A DNA stretch of 64,000 nucleotides from Magnetospirillum sp. (GCA_027532905.1 JAPZUA010000002.1:248001-312000); one strand, 5' to 3'. Shown: positions 16,805-27,803, numbered from the stretch's first letter. Numbers and translations: made by a program. Notes: generated by a model not told the origin, from the sequence alone.

Positions 16805-17985
16805 GGCCGGCTTTCGAAACGCTCGACCAGGCGGCGCAGGAACTGTTCGCAAAGTGCGATCTGTTCGAGGGCCACGAACTCGTCGGGCTTGTGCGCCTGG
16901 TCGATGTCGCCGGGGCCACAGATCACGGTCGGGATGCCGCGCGCTTCGAACAGGCCCGCCTCGGTGCCGAATGCAACTTTGGCCGTGGCGTTGCCGCCCG
17001 AGGCCGCTTTGGCCGCCTGCACGACGTCGCTGTCCTCGTCGCCGCCGAGACCCGGGAAGCTCGAGATTTCCTCGAATGAGAAGCCCGTGTCGGCATTGAC
17101 GGCGCGCATCTTGGGCTCGAGCTCGCGCCGCACGAAGGCTTCGAATTCGGCGAACAGCGTGCGCGGATCGTGGACCGGCAGATGGCGGAACTCGAAATCG
17201 AACTGGCAGTCCTTCGGCACGATATTGAGCGCCGTGCCGCCGCGGATCGTGCCGACATGCACGGTCGTGAACGGAATGTCGAATTCGCGGTCGAACGGGC
17301 CGTCGGCGGCGAGCTTGTCGCCCATGCGCACGAGCTCGGCGATCGCGCGCGCGGCATACTGGATCGCGTTCACGCCGCGCGGGGCAAGTGAGGAATGGCA
17401 TTCGAAGCCGCGCACATGTGCGCGCACCGAGATCTTGCCCTTGTGCGCGCGGATCACCTTCATGCTGGTGGGCTCGCCCACGACGCAGCCCATCGGCTTG
17501 ATCCCGCGCGCCTCGAGATCGTCGAGCAGGCGTCGCACGCCCAGGCACCCGACCTCCTCGTCGTAGGAGAACGCAAAATGGATCGGCGTCTTGAGCTTGG
17601 CTTGCTGGAAATGCGGGGCGAGGGCCAAGCACACGCCGACGAAGCTCTTCATGTCGGTGGTGCCGCGGCCGTAAAGTTTGCCGTCTTTGACCGAAGGTTC
17701 GAAGGGGGCGACCGTCCATTCCTGGCCGTCGATGGGCACGACGTCCGTATGGCCCGAGAGGACCAAGCCAGGCCGGTCGGCCGGGCCGATCGTCGCCCAC
17801 AAATTGGCCTTTTTGCCTGTCGCGTCGAACACGAGATGGCTTTCGATGCCGAGCTTGGAAAGATAGCCGCGCACCCAGTCGATCAAAGCGAGATTGCTGT
17901 CGCGGCTGGTCGTGTCGAAGGCGACGAGGCGTTTGACGATCTCGAGCGTGGCGGGCTGGGGCAGGGTGGTTTGGGTGTCCGACAT
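16801..17985 (-). CDS. argE: ArgE/DapE-type acetylornithine deacetylase
   Basis: A 394-residue M20-family zinc peptidase. The metal and catalytic motifs are SGHTDVVPIDG (His/Asp), GRGTTDMKSF (bridging Asp), SYDEEVGCLG (catalytic and ligand Glu), VGEPT and a late HKPDEF. The best match in my reading is ArgE, which makes ornithine from N-acetylornithine, but other acyl-amino-acid deacylases look similar. It runs leftward, diverging from the peptide-binding protein gene across 206 bases in which I see no certain promoter. Confidence 0.85.
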   Translation of the reverse strand: MSDTQTTLPQPATLEIVKRLVAFDTTSRDSNLALIDWVRGYLSKLGIESHLVFDATGKKANLWATIGPADRPGLVLSGHTDVVPIDGQEWTVAPFEPSVKDGKLYGRGTTDMKSFVGVCLALAPHFQQAKLKTPIHFAFSYDEEVGCLGVRRLLDDLEARGIKPMGCVVGEPTSMKVIRAHKGKISVRAHVRGFECHSSLAPRGVNAIQYAARAIAELVRMGDKLAADGPFDREFDIPFTTVHVGTIRGGTALNIVPKDCQFDFEFRHLPVHDPRTLFAEFEAFVRRELEPKMRAVNADTGFSFEEISSFPGLGGDEDSDVVQAAKAASGGNATAKVAFGTEAGLFEARGIPTVICGPGDIDQAHKPDEFVALEQIALCEQFLRRLVERFESRP

Positions 17986-18191
17986 GGTATTCGACCGGGC
18001 TCCAGGGGCAAATGCGGTCTTTCACCTGACACAGCCGTCGTCCCGCGACCAGCCGAAAAATTCGATGGCGGTATCGCGCGGTACGACGGGCGAAGACGGC
18101 GCTTGCCCCCGAGACTTGCCCGAGACTTGCAAGCCTTCTGGCGATCTGCAAACCTGTCCGGTGCGCGAAACAAAGCGCCAAAGGGAGTGAG

Positions 18192-19790
18192 ATGCGCGTC
18201 GTCCTGTGCCGCCCGATGATCGGAATTGCCGTCGCCACGTTTGCGGCGGTCGCGATGGCTTTCCTGCCGGCGGCGGGGCAGGCCCAGGATTTGACCGTGG
18301 GCCTCGGCGGCAACGTCACTTCGATCGACCCGCATTTCCACAATTTGTCGCCAAACAACGGCGTTGCCGCCCATATCTTCGACCGGCTCGTGCACCAGGA
18401 CCCGCAGCAGCGCCTGGTCCCCGGCCTTGCGACCGAATGGACCGTGCTCGACGACACGACGTGGGAATTCAAGCTGCGCCAGAACGTGCGCTTCCACGAC
18501 GGCACGCCGTTCGACGCCGAAGACGTCGTCGCCTCTTTGAAGCGCGTCGCTTGGGTGCCCAATTCGCCGTCGTCGTTTCTGATCTCGACGCGTGCCATCG
18601 CCGAGACGATCGTCGTGGACAGCCACACGATCCGCTTCCGCACGGCACGGCCCGCACCGTTGCTGCCGATCGATCTTTCGAGCGTGAATATCGTCAGCAA
18701 GCGGCACGTCGAAAGCCCGACTGGCGACTTCAACCAAGGGCGTGCCGCCGTGGGCACGGGACCGTTCCGCTTCGTCGATTTCGCGCCCGGCGATCGTGTC
18801 GTGCTTGCGCGCAACGACAATTACTGGGGCCCGAAGCCGCACTGGGCGCGCGTGACGTTGCGCATCGTCGCCAATCCGTCGGCGCGCACGGCGGCGCTGC
18901 TGGCGGGCGACGTGCAGATCATCGACCAGGTGCTGACCGCCGATCTGCCGCGCTTGCGCGGCAATCCGCAGATCGCCCTTGCGCGCGTGACCTCGAACCG
19001 TCTCATCTTCCTCGCCCTCGACCAGAGCCGCGACCAGTCGCCCTTCATCACCGACAAGCAGGGCGCTTTGCTGCCCAACAACCCGCTCAAGAATCGGCGC
19101 GTGCGCCAGGCTTTGTCGCGCGCGATCAACCGGGCCGGCATCGTGCAGCGCGTGTTCGACGGCGAAGCGATCCCGGCGGGCGGCTTGCTGCCCGAGGGAT
19201 TCTTCGGCGTGTCGGACAAGCTCAAGCCCGACGCGTTCGATCCGGAAGCGGCCCGCCGTCTGCTCGCCGAAGCCGGATATCCCAACGGCTTTGCCATGAC
19301 GATCCATGGCCCCAACGACCGCTATCCCGAAGACGAAAAGGTGCTGCAGGCGATCGGGCCCATGTTCTCGCGCGTCGGCATCGATACGCGCGTGGTCACG
19401 CAGCCTTGGGCGACCTATGCGAGCGTGTCGAGCGCACCCACCTACGCCTACAGCATCATGCTGTTCGGCTGGGGGGCGGCGACCGGCGAGGTCTCCTCGC
19501 CGCTGCGCTCGCTGCTCGCAACGCCCAATCGCGATCTCGGCACGGGGGCGTCCAATCGCGGCCGCTATTCGAACCCGCAGGTGGACGAGCTTCTGGCGCG
19601 CGCAATGGCGACGGTTGCAGACCCCGCGCGCGCCAAGCTGCTCGCCGAAGCCTCCGAAGCGGCGTTGGCCGACCAGGGGCTGATCCCGCTCTATTACCAG
19701 ATCAATCTCTGGGGCATGCGCAAAGGGATCGGCTACGAGCCGCGCGCGGACGAAACCACGCTGGCGCAATTCGTGCGCCCCGCCAACTGA
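18192..19790 (+). CDS. Peptide ABC transporter binding protein (SBP family 5), copy 1
   Basis: A 532-residue periplasmic binding protein of the DppA/OppA family, with a signal peptide of about 31 residues (cut near GQAQ/DL). Family marks include TSIDPHFHN, DGTPFDAEDVVAS, TGPFRF and LIPLYYQINLWG. The ATG follows GGGAGTG. It is a paralogue of the second binding protein 1 kb downstream, with long identical blocks. A LysR gene lies between. It probably supplies the permease-ATPase set further right. Confidence 0.93.
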   Translation: MRVVLCRPMIGIAVATFAAVAMAFLPAAGQAQDLTVGLGGNVTSIDPHFHNLSPNNGVAAHIFDRLVHQDPQQRLVPGLATEWTVLDDTTWEFKLRQNVRFHDGTPFDAEDVVASLKRVAWVPNSPSSFLISTRAIAETIVVDSHTIRFRTARPAPLLPIDLSSVNIVSKRHVESPTGDFNQGRAAVGTGPFRFVDFAPGDRVVLARNDNYWGPKPHWARVTLRIVANPSARTAALLAGDVQIIDQVLTADLPRLRGNPQIALARVTSNRLIFLALDQSRDQSPFITDKQGALLPNNPLKNRRVRQALSRAINRAGIVQRVFDGEAIPAGGLLPEGFFGVSDKLKPDAFDPEAARRLLAEAGYPNGFAMTIHGPNDRYPEDEKVLQAIGPMFSRVGIDTRVVTQPWATYASVSSAPTYAYSIMLFGWGAATGEVSSPLRSLLATPNRDLGTGASNRGRYSNPQVDELLARAMATVADPARAKLLAEASEAALADQGLIPLYYQINLWGMRKGIGYEPRADETTLAQFVRPAN

Positions 19791-19817
19791 GGCGGCCCGT
19801 AAATTGGCACGCTTCAC

Positions 19818-20726
19818 TTGAATCTCCGGGCGTTGCGCGTGCTGCGGGCAGTTGCGGCCAGCGGCAGCCAAGCGGCTGCCAGCCGCACGCTGAATGTGGC
19901 CCCCTCGGCCATCAGCCGAACGATCGTGGAGCTTGAAGCCGAGTTGGGCTTTGCGCTGTTCCGGCGCGACAAAGGCCGCTTGATCCCGACCCAGACCGGA
20001 CGCGCTTTTGCGCTTGAGGTCGAGCGCGTTTTCCGCGACGTCGACATGCTGGCCGATACAGCACGGGCCTTGCGCGCGGCCGGCGGCGATCGCTTGCGCG
20101 CCATCGTCCCGCCGAGCCTGTCGCATCGGTTTTTGCCCGAAACGTTGCGGCGTTTCGTGGCAGCACATCCCGAAACGCGGCTCGATATCGATTACGGTCC
20201 GGCCGCCGCAGGCATGGCCGCCTTGGCGCAAGCGCGCGCGGACATTGCCGTGCTGTCGCTGCCGATCGATACGGCCGGGTTCGAGGTTGTACCTCTTATC
20301 GACGTGGAAACAGTTTGCCTCGTGCCGGCCGACCATAAGCTTGCGGCCAAAGCCGCGATTTCGCCCGCCGATCTCGACCGGCAGAAGGTGGTGCTGATCG
20401 ACCGCCGCTTTGCCTTGCGCGAAAAGCTCGACGATTTGTTCAGGCGGGCAGGGGCCATCCCCGATATCCGCGTGGAAACCTCGTCGGGTGCTGCCGCAGC
20501 GGGCTGCGCGCAGGCCGGGATCGGCATTGCCGTGGTGAGCCGCCTCATCGCGGGCCAAGCCGAGGGCGATCCGCAAATCGTGGTGCGCCCCTTCCGCCCG
20601 ACGGTTTGGCAGAAATTTGCGGCGGCGATCGGTCCTGGTGTCGAGGGTCCGGCGGTCGAGGGGTTCGTGAAGGCGCTCAAAGCCACGTCCGCCGACTATC
20701 GGCGCAAGGCTTCCCGAACACGGTGA
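19818..20726 (+). CDS. LysR family transcriptional regulator
   Basis: A 302-residue LysR-type regulator: amino-terminal winged helix-turn-helix (LRVLRAVAASGSQAAASRTL, then NVAPSAISRTIVELEAELG), linker helix and a two-lobed effector domain. The start is TTG at 19818, only 27 bases after the first binding-protein gene. It lies inside the transporter cluster and probably controls it; the effector may be a peptide or an amino acid. No inverted T-N11-A site could be assigned with confidence. Confidence 0.9.
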   Translation: MNLRALRVLRAVAASGSQAAASRTLNVAPSAISRTIVELEAELGFALFRRDKGRLIPTQTGRAFALEVERVFRDVDMLADTARALRAAGGDRLRAIVPPSLSHRFLPETLRRFVAAHPETRLDIDYGPAAAGMAALAQARADIAVLSLPIDTAGFEVVPLIDVETVCLVPADHKLAAKAAISPADLDRQKVVLIDRRFALREKLDDLFRRAGAIPDIRVETSSGAAAAGCAQAGIGIAVVSRLIAGQAEGDPQIVVRPFRPTVWQKFAAAIGPGVEGPAVEGFVKALKATSADYRRKASRTR

Positions 20727-20802
20727 CGCAATACGAGCACCCCGTCGCGAAATTCGATGCGACAAACGCTTGGCCTTCGTCTAAATGTATGGCCATGCGT
20801 CA

Positions 20803-20830
20803 GACGCCCGCCATAGGGCGCGTCGTTTTT
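20803..20830 (+). terminator. Possible terminator or attenuator before binding protein 2
   Basis: GACGC at 20803-20807 pairs with GCGTC at 20820-20824; two further pairs form across a one-base bulge, and the stem is followed by G and a run of five T (20826-20830). It lies between the LysR gene and the second binding-protein gene, 25 bases before the latter's start, so it could end the LysR transcript or act as a leader hairpin. Confidence 0.35.
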
Positions 20831-20854
20831 CCAGTCTGGACCGGGAGACTTCGA

Positions 20855-22441
20855 ATGCAAAAAGCCACGCTTAAGGCCTTCGCCTTTGCCGCCGCATTGG
20901 CGGTCGCAACACCCTTCGCGGGCCTGCCCGTACCGGCGGCAGCGCAGACGCTGACTGTCGGTGTTGGCGGCAACATCACCTCGATGGACCCGCATTTCCA
21001 CAATCTTGGGCCCAACAACAATATCGCCCAGTATTTCTTCGACCGTCTCGTGCATTTCGACGCGCAGCAGAAGCCGATCCCGGGCCTCGCCGAAAGCTGG
21101 CGCTCGATCGACGACAATACGTGGGAGTTCAAGCTGCGCCGCGGCGTGAAGTTCCACGACGGCAGCGATTTCGACGCGCAAGACGTGGTCGCGACCTTCA
21201 AGCGCGTGCCGTGGGTGCCCAATTCGCCGTCCTCGTTCGTGGCCTTCGTGCTCGGCCTCGAAACCACGGTCGTCGACTCGCACACGCTGCGCTTTCGCAC
21301 GCCCGCCCCGCGGCCGTTGATGCCGATCGATTTTGCGGTCGTTAACATCGTCAACCGCAAGAACGCCGAATCGCCGACGGCCGATTTCAATTCGGGTGCC
21401 GCCATGAACGGCACGGGCCCGTTCCGCTTTGGCCAGTTCGCGCCCGGCGACCGCGTGGCGATGACGCGCAACGACGCCTATTGGGGCGAGAAGTCGCATT
21501 GGGCGAGTGTCACCACGCGCATCATCACCAACCCGTCGGCGCGCACGGCAGCCCTGCTTGCGGGCGACGTGCAGATCATCGACCAGGTGCAGACGGCCGA
21601 TCTGCCGCGCCTCAAGCAGAACACGAATCTGCGGCTCGAGCGCGTGATCGGCAACCGCCTCATCTATCTGCATCTCGACCACAACCGCGACCAGACGCCG
21701 TTCCTTTTCGACAAGGCGAGCGGCCAGCCGCTGCCGACCAATCCGCTCAAGGACGTGCGCGTGCGCCAGGCGCTGTCGAAGTCGATCAACCGCCAAGCGC
21801 TCGCCGAGCGCATCTTCGACGGCGAAGCGATCCCGGCCGGCGGCTTGCTGCCCGACGGCTTCTACGGCGCATCGCCGAAGCTGAAGCCCGAAGCGCAGGA
21901 TCTGGCCGGTGCCCAGCGTCTCTTGCGCGAAGCGGGCTTCCCCAACGGCCTGAAGATGACGCTGCACGGGCCCAACGACCGCTATCCGGAAGACGACAAG
22001 GTGCTGCAGGCGCTCGGGCCCATGTTCACGCGCGCAGGCATCGAAACCTCGGTCGTGCCGATGCCGTGGGCGACCTACGCCTCGCAGTCGAGCGCGCCGA
22101 CCTTCGCCTTCTCGGTGATGCTGGTGGGCTGGGGCTCGGACACGGGCGAAACCTCGTCGCCGCTGCGTGCGCTTCTTGCCACGCGTTCGCCGGGCTTCGG
22201 GGCGTCCAACCGCGGCCGCTACTCGAACCCGACGATGGACGCGTTGCTCAACCGCGCCTTGCAGACCGTCGATCCGGTCGCACGCGAGAAGATCCTGTTC
22301 GAGGCCTCGGAACTTGCCGTCGGCGACGTCGGCATCATTCCGCTCTACTACCAGGTCAACCTCTGGGGTCTGCGCGCGAACCTGACCTATCAGGCGCGCA
22401 CCGACGAATACACGCTGGCGCATCTCGTCAAGCCGCGTTGA
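20855..22441 (+). CDS. Peptide ABC transporter binding protein (SBP family 5), copy 2
   Basis: A 528-residue periplasmic binding protein closely related to copy 1: both have TSMDPHFHN/TSIDPHFHN, WVPNSPSSF, NPSARTAALLAGDVQ and HGPNDRYPED. The signal peptide spans about 30 residues and ends PAAAQT. The ATG at 20855 was taken because GGGAGAC stands upstream and the signal peptide starts there; a frame reaching further upstream overlaps the LysR gene. It is separated from the permease genes by a strong stem-loop. Confidence 0.94.
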   Translation: MQKATLKAFAFAAALAVATPFAGLPVPAAAQTLTVGVGGNITSMDPHFHNLGPNNNIAQYFFDRLVHFDAQQKPIPGLAESWRSIDDNTWEFKLRRGVKFHDGSDFDAQDVVATFKRVPWVPNSPSSFVAFVLGLETTVVDSHTLRFRTPAPRPLMPIDFAVVNIVNRKNAESPTADFNSGAAMNGTGPFRFGQFAPGDRVAMTRNDAYWGEKSHWASVTTRIITNPSARTAALLAGDVQIIDQVQTADLPRLKQNTNLRLERVIGNRLIYLHLDHNRDQTPFLFDKASGQPLPTNPLKDVRVRQALSKSINRQALAERIFDGEAIPAGGLLPDGFYGASPKLKPEAQDLAGAQRLLREAGFPNGLKMTLHGPNDRYPEDDKVLQALGPMFTRAGIETSVVPMPWATYASQSSAPTFAFSVMLVGWGSDTGETSSPLRALLATRSPGFGASNRGRYSNPTMDALLNRALQTVDPVAREKILFEASELAVGDVGIIPLYYQVNLWGLRANLTYQARTDEYTLAHLVKPR

Positions 22442-22453
22442 GACAAGGCTCTA

Positions 22454-22491
22454 GCGGCGCGAATATCCGGGCGACCGGCTATTCGCGCCGC
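22454..22491 (+). repeat. 12-bp stem-loop between binding protein and permease genes
   Basis: GCGGCGCGAATA at 22454-22465 pairs perfectly with TATTCGCGCCGC at 22480-22491. The loop holds an inner CCGG-GCGA-CCGG hairpin with a GNRA tetraloop. No T-run follows. Such hairpins after binding-protein genes protect the upstream mRNA and keep the binding protein in excess over the permease. Confidence 0.7.
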
Positions 22492-22508
22492 CGCGGTCCT
22501 TCCAAGCC

Positions 22509-23486
22509 ATGAGCGTTTTCATCATCCGCCGACTGTCGCAGAGCGCGCTTGTTCTGCTGATCATGTCGTTGCTGGTCTTCTTCGGCGTGTTCGCGATCGG
22601 GGATCCGATCGAGATTTTCATCGCCGCCGACGCGGACCAAGCCGAGCGCGAACGCGCCATCGCCGCCCTCGGTCTCGACAAGCCGATTTGGCTGCAATAT
22701 TTCTTTTTCCTGTCGAACGCGCTTGCCGGCGATCTCGGCCGCTCGTTCGTGTTCAACATTCCCGCGATCGACCTCATTCTGCTGCGCCTGCCGGCCACGC
22801 TTGAACTCGCCTTCTGTGCGGTGTTCCTGTCGGTCGCGTTCGGCATTCCGCTCGGCATGTATGCCGGATACCGGCCGGAATCGCGCGCGGCCAAGACGAT
22901 CATGGCGACCTCGATCGCGGGCTTCAGCCTGCCCACCTTCTGGGTCGGGCTTATGATGATCCTCGTCTTCGCGGTCGAACTCGGCTGGCTGCCGGCGAGC
23001 GGGCGCGGCGAGCTCGGCTCGTTCCTGGGCATCCAGTCGAGCCTGTTCACGCTCAACGGGCTTGCGCATCTGGCGTTGCCCGCCCTCAATCTCGCCCTCT
23101 TCAACATCTCGCTCGTCATTCGCCTCACGCGGGCCGGCATGCGCGAGAACATGCCGATGGACTACGTCAAATTCGCACGCGCCAAGGGGCTCACGCAGCG
23201 CCGCGTGGTGTTCGTGCATGTGATGAAAAACATCATGATCCCTGTCGTGACCGTGATCGGGCTCGAAATCGGCCAGGTCATCGCGTTTGCGGTCGTTACC
23301 GAGACGATCTTCGCGTGGCCCGGCATGGGCAAGCTCATCATCGACAGCATCAACAATCTCGACCGGCCGGTGATCGTCGCTTATCTGCTGATCATCGTGC
23401 TCATGTTCATCATGATCAATCTCGTGGTGGACGTGCTCTATTCGGTGCTCGATCCGCGCGTGCGGCTCAGCGATACGGGCAAATAG
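22509..23486 (+). CDS. Peptide ABC transporter permease (DppB/OppB-like)
   Basis: A 325-residue inner-membrane permease with six hydrophobic segments. The amino end (MSVFIIRRLSQSALVLLIM) and the EAA-type loop (YVKFARAKGLTQRRVVFVHVMKN) that contacts the ATPases are typical of DppB. It is the first of four genes for the membrane complex, followed after one base by the second permease. Confidence 0.94.
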   Translation: MSVFIIRRLSQSALVLLIMSLLVFFGVFAIGDPIEIFIAADADQAERERAIAALGLDKPIWLQYFFFLSNALAGDLGRSFVFNIPAIDLILLRLPATLELAFCAVFLSVAFGIPLGMYAGYRPESRAAKTIMATSIAGFSLPTFWVGLMMILVFAVELGWLPASGRGELGSFLGIQSSLFTLNGLAHLALPALNLALFNISLVIRLTRAGMRENMPMDYVKFARAKGLTQRRVVFVHVMKNIMIPVVTVIGLEIGQVIAFAVVTETIFAWPGMGKLIIDSINNLDRPVIVAYLLIIVLMFIMINLVVDVLYSVLDPRVRLSDTGK

Positions 23487-23487
23487 C

Positions 23488-24369
23488 ATGGCCGATCTCG
23501 ACACACCCTTCCGGCGCTTCGTCGCCGATTTCCGCGAAGACAAAGTCGCCGTGGGCGCGGGCGTGCTGTTCGTTGCGATCTTCGCGGCCGCGATGGCGTG
23601 CGCTTATATCAGCCCGCAGAACCCCTACGATCTGCGCCAGCTCGACATCATGGACGGCAAAATGCCGCCCGGAAAAGCGTCGATGGACGGGCTTGTTTTC
23701 TGGCTCGGCTCCGACGGCCAGGGCCGCGACATGGTCTCGGCCATTCTCTACGGCCTTCGCACCTCGTTCCTGGTCGCGGTCACATCGGGCTTCATCGCCG
23801 CTGCCGTCGGTACGGCTGTCGGGCTTGCGGCCGCCTATTACGGCGGCTTGGTCGATACGCTCTTGATGCGCACGGTCGACATCAAACTCTCGTTCCCGGC
23901 AATTTTGATCGCCCTCGTGCTGCTGGCCGTGTTCGGGCAGGGGACGGGCAAAATCGTGATCGCCCTCGTGGTGATCCAGTGGGCCTATTATGCGCGCACG
24001 GTGCGCGCCTCGGCGCTGGTCGAGCGGCGCAAGGAATACGTGGAAGCCGCTCAGTGCCTCGCACTGCCGCAGCGGCGCATCCTGTTTCGCCATATTTTGC
24101 CCAACTGCCTGCCGCCGTTGATCGTGGTCGGCACCATCCAGATCGCCAATTCGATTGCCCTGGAAGCGACCTTGTCGTTCCTGGGCGTGGGCTTGCCGAT
24201 TACCGAGCCTTCGCTTGGCCTGCTCATTGCAAACGGTTTTGAGTACATTCTGTCGGGCGTGTACTGGATCAGCTTCTTCCCTGGCGTCGCCTTGCTGGTC
24301 ACCATCGTGTCGATCAACCTCGTCGGCGACCGTCTGCGCGACGTTCTCAACCCGCGGCTCCAGAAATGA
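23488..24369 (+). CDS. Peptide ABC transporter permease (DppC/OppC-like)
   Basis: A 293-residue partner permease of the DppC type. The amino-terminal cytoplasmic stretch, GSDGQGRDMVSAILYGLRTS and the loop YVEAAQCLALPQRRILFRHILPN are characteristic. It overlaps the next ATPase gene by four bases (ATGA), so the subunits are made together. Confidence 0.94.
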   Translation: MADLDTPFRRFVADFREDKVAVGAGVLFVAIFAAAMACAYISPQNPYDLRQLDIMDGKMPPGKASMDGLVFWLGSDGQGRDMVSAILYGLRTSFLVAVTSGFIAAAVGTAVGLAAAYYGGLVDTLLMRTVDIKLSFPAILIALVLLAVFGQGTGKIVIALVVIQWAYYARTVRASALVERRKEYVEAAQCLALPQRRILFRHILPNCLPPLIVVGTIQIANSIALEATLSFLGVGLPITEPSLGLLIANGFEYILSGVYWISFFPGVALLVTIVSINLVGDRLRDVLNPRLQK

Positions 24370-25339
24370 CGAACGAAGCAACATTGCGCGTCGAGAATCT
24401 GCAGACGCATTTCGACACCAAAGCCGGCACCGTGCGCGCCGTCGACGGCGTGTCGTTCGATGTGCGCCAGGGCCAGATTCTGGGCCTCGTGGGCGAGTCC
24501 GGCTCGGGCAAGTCGGTCACCGGCTTCTCGATCATGGGGCTCGTCGATCCGCCGGGCCGCATTGCGGGCGGGCGCGTGCTGTTCCAGGGCCGCGACATCG
24601 CCAAGATGGGCGAGGAGGAGCTGCGCCAATTGCGCGGCAACCGCATCGCGATGATCTTCCAGGACCCGATGATGACGCTCAATCCGGTCCTCAAAGTGGA
24701 AACCCAGATGATCGAAGCCGTGCAGGCGCACGGCAACGTGGACCGCAAAACCGCCTGGACGCGCGCGCGCGATGCGCTCGGCCAAGTCGGTATCCCGAGC
24801 CCCGAAGAGCGGCTCAATTCGTATCCGCACCAGTTTTCGGGCGGCATGCGCCAGCGTGTCGCGATCGCGATCGCGCTTCTGAACAAGCCCGATCTCATCG
24901 TCGCCGACGAGCCGACCACGGCCCTCGACGTGACGATCCAGGGCCAGATCCTCTACGAGGTGCAGAAGCTCGCGCGCGAAACGCGCACGGCGCTCATCTG
25001 GATCACGCACGATCTGTCGGTCGTGGCCTCGCTCGCCGACGAGATTTGCGTGATGTATGCGGGCCGCATCGTCGAGCGCGGCTCTGTCGACCAGGTGCTT
25101 GATGCGCCCGCACATCCCTACACGGCCGGTCTCATCGGTTCGGTGCCGAGCCGCAACGTCAAAGGCACTAAGCTTGTGCAGATACCGGGCGTGATGCCGT
25201 CGATGCTGAACCTGCCCTCGGGCTGCGCGTTCCGCCTGCGCTGCACGCATGCCGACGCGACATGCGAAGCGTCGGCCCCCCCGGCATCGGGCGGCTTGCG
25301 CCAAGTGCGCTGCTTCCATCCGCTGACCGAGGTGGCGTG

Positions 25340-25340
<1 letters not shown>
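24366..25340 (+). CDS. Peptide ABC transporter ATPase (DppD/OppD-like)
   Basis: A 324-residue ABC ATPase: Walker A GESGSGKS near residue 45, signature QFSGGMRQR, Walker B LIVADEPTTALD and the switch His in WITHD. The carboxyl region carries the Cys-rich FRLRCTHADATC segment of the oligopeptide-transporter ATPases. Its TGA overlaps the ATG of the second ATPase gene. Confidence 0.95.
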
Positions 25341-26338
<998 letters not shown>

Positions 26339-26352
26339 AAGGATTTCATGCG

Positions 26353-27138
26353 ATGGCACATCGTCTGTCGTCGCTGAAACCGGGCAAGCGTTTTCCCGAC
26401 CGTGCTGCGTACGAAGCCGAGTTGGCCGTGCTGCAAGCGCGCATGTTGGCACTCCAGCAGACCTACTGGCACGAAAAGCGGCGCGGCATCGTCGTGTTCG
26501 AGGGCTGGGATGCGGCCGGCAAGGGCGGGGCGATCCGCCGCATGGTGCAGATGCTCGATCCGCGCGGCGTCTATGTGTGGCCCATTGCCGCCCCGCAAGA
26601 AGACGAGCAGGCGCGCCACTATCTTTACCGCTTCTGGCAGAGGCTGCCGCTGCCCGGATCGCTCGCCGTGTTCGACCGCTCCTGGTACGGGCGCGTGCTG
26701 GTCGAGCGCGTGGACAAGCTCTGCGCGCCCAAAGACTGGAAGCGCGCCTATCGCGAGATCGTCGAGTTCGAACGCCAGCTCGCAGCGGACGGCGTGCGCA
26801 TCGCCAAAGTGTTTCTGCACATCACGCCGAAGGTCCAGCTCAAGCGCTTCGCCGATCGGCTCGAAGACCCAACCAAGCGCTGGAAGCTGACCCAGGCCGA
26901 TCTCGACGCCTATCGGCAGCGCGACGCCTACGCGCACGCAGCCGACGAAATGTTCGAGCGCACGGACTGGAAGCACGCGCGCTGGCGCCTCGTGCAGGCC
27001 GACAGCAAATGGCGCGCACGCGTCGATGCGATTTCGCACGTGCTCGACGTGCTCGGCAAAGGCATCGACACGCGCCCGCCGCCGATCGATCCGAAGTTCC
27101 TTGCGGCCGCGCGCAAGATGCTGAAGGCGAGCGTCTAG
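26353..27138 (+). CDS. ppk2: Polyphosphate kinase 2 family protein
   Basis: A 261-residue PPK2-type kinase, which moves phosphate between polyphosphate and nucleotides. The Walker A-like GWDAAGKGGAIRRM lies at residues 51-64 and the lid/Walker B region reads FDRSWYGRVLVERV. Length fits a one-domain PPK2. The ATG at 26353 has AAAGGA ten bases upstream. It follows the transporter operon by 14 bases but is probably functionally separate. Whether it is class I, II or III cannot be said. Confidence 0.9.
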   Translation: MAHRLSSLKPGKRFPDRAAYEAELAVLQARMLALQQTYWHEKRRGIVVFEGWDAAGKGGAIRRMVQMLDPRGVYVWPIAAPQEDEQARHYLYRFWQRLPLPGSLAVFDRSWYGRVLVERVDKLCAPKDWKRAYREIVEFERQLAADGVRIAKVFLHITPKVQLKRFADRLEDPTKRWKLTQADLDAYRQRDAYAHAADEMFERTDWKHARWRLVQADSKWRARVDAISHVLDVLGKGIDTRPPPIDPKFLAAARKMLKASV

Positions 27139-27803
27139 GCTTTTCGCGCGACGAAACTCGAGAGCACGCGTTTGCCGCGATGTTTGGCAAGCTTCGGCAC
27201 AAGCACGATATGGTCGTCGGCGGCCCATTCGACGATCTCGCAAGGTGCAAACCCGGCGGCTGCAAGGGCCGCACGGAACTCGACGACGTCGTGGCGGAAG
27301 CTCGGCAGGCGATGGATCTTCCCGTCTTTCTCGAAATGCGCCCCCGTGCCCGCCGCCGCCAAATCCGCATGCATTTCGGCCACGAACAGCACGCCGCCGC
27401 TTTTGAGCAGCGTTGCCGCCTGCGCCACGATCGGCGTGACGGTTTGGAAATGTTCGAGAACCAGCGAGATGCAGGCAACGTCGAAAGGTGCGCCCGGCAA
27501 ACGCGGCCAGGCGCCGGCCAAATCGGCTTCGACGAGGGTTGCGGCTCCGGCGAGCCGGACCTGCGCCTGGGCCAGCATGCCGCTCGAGCCGTCGATGCCG
27601 ACGAGCAGGGAAGCGCCGCCTTCGCGCGCGAGCCCGAGATTGCGCCCGGTGCCGCAGCCGATATCGAGGAACGCGGCCCCCTTAAGCCGCAGCTTCGCTT
27701 GCGCGAAGGCGAGGGCGGCCAGCGCCACCATCGGATTGTCGAAACGGTCGTAGTCGCTGGCCCAGCTGTCGTAGCCCGCGCGCACGTCGACGGTGTCGGT
27801 CAC
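27135..27803 (-). CDS. Class I SAM-dependent methyltransferase
   Basis: A 222-residue methyltransferase: motif [14 protein letters not shown] near residues 45-57, [13 protein letters not shown], and ISLVLEHF post-motif. This type covers ubiquinone-like, small-molecule and protein methyltransferases, so the acceptor is unknown. The start overlaps the stop of the upstream NAD kinase gene (ATGA). Its 3' end overlaps the convergent PPK2 gene by four bases. Confidence 0.85.
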   Translation of the reverse strand: MTDTVDVRAGYDSWASDYDRFDNPMVALAALAFAQAKLRLKGAAFLDIGCGTGRNLGLAREGGASLLVGIDGSSGMLAQAQVRLAGAATLVEADLAGAWPRLPGAPFDVACISLVLEHFQTVTPIVAQAATLLKSGGVLFVAEMHADLAAAGTGAHFEKDGKIHRLPSFRHDVVEFRAALAAAGFAPCEIVEWAADDHIVLVPKLAKHRGKRVLSSFVARKA

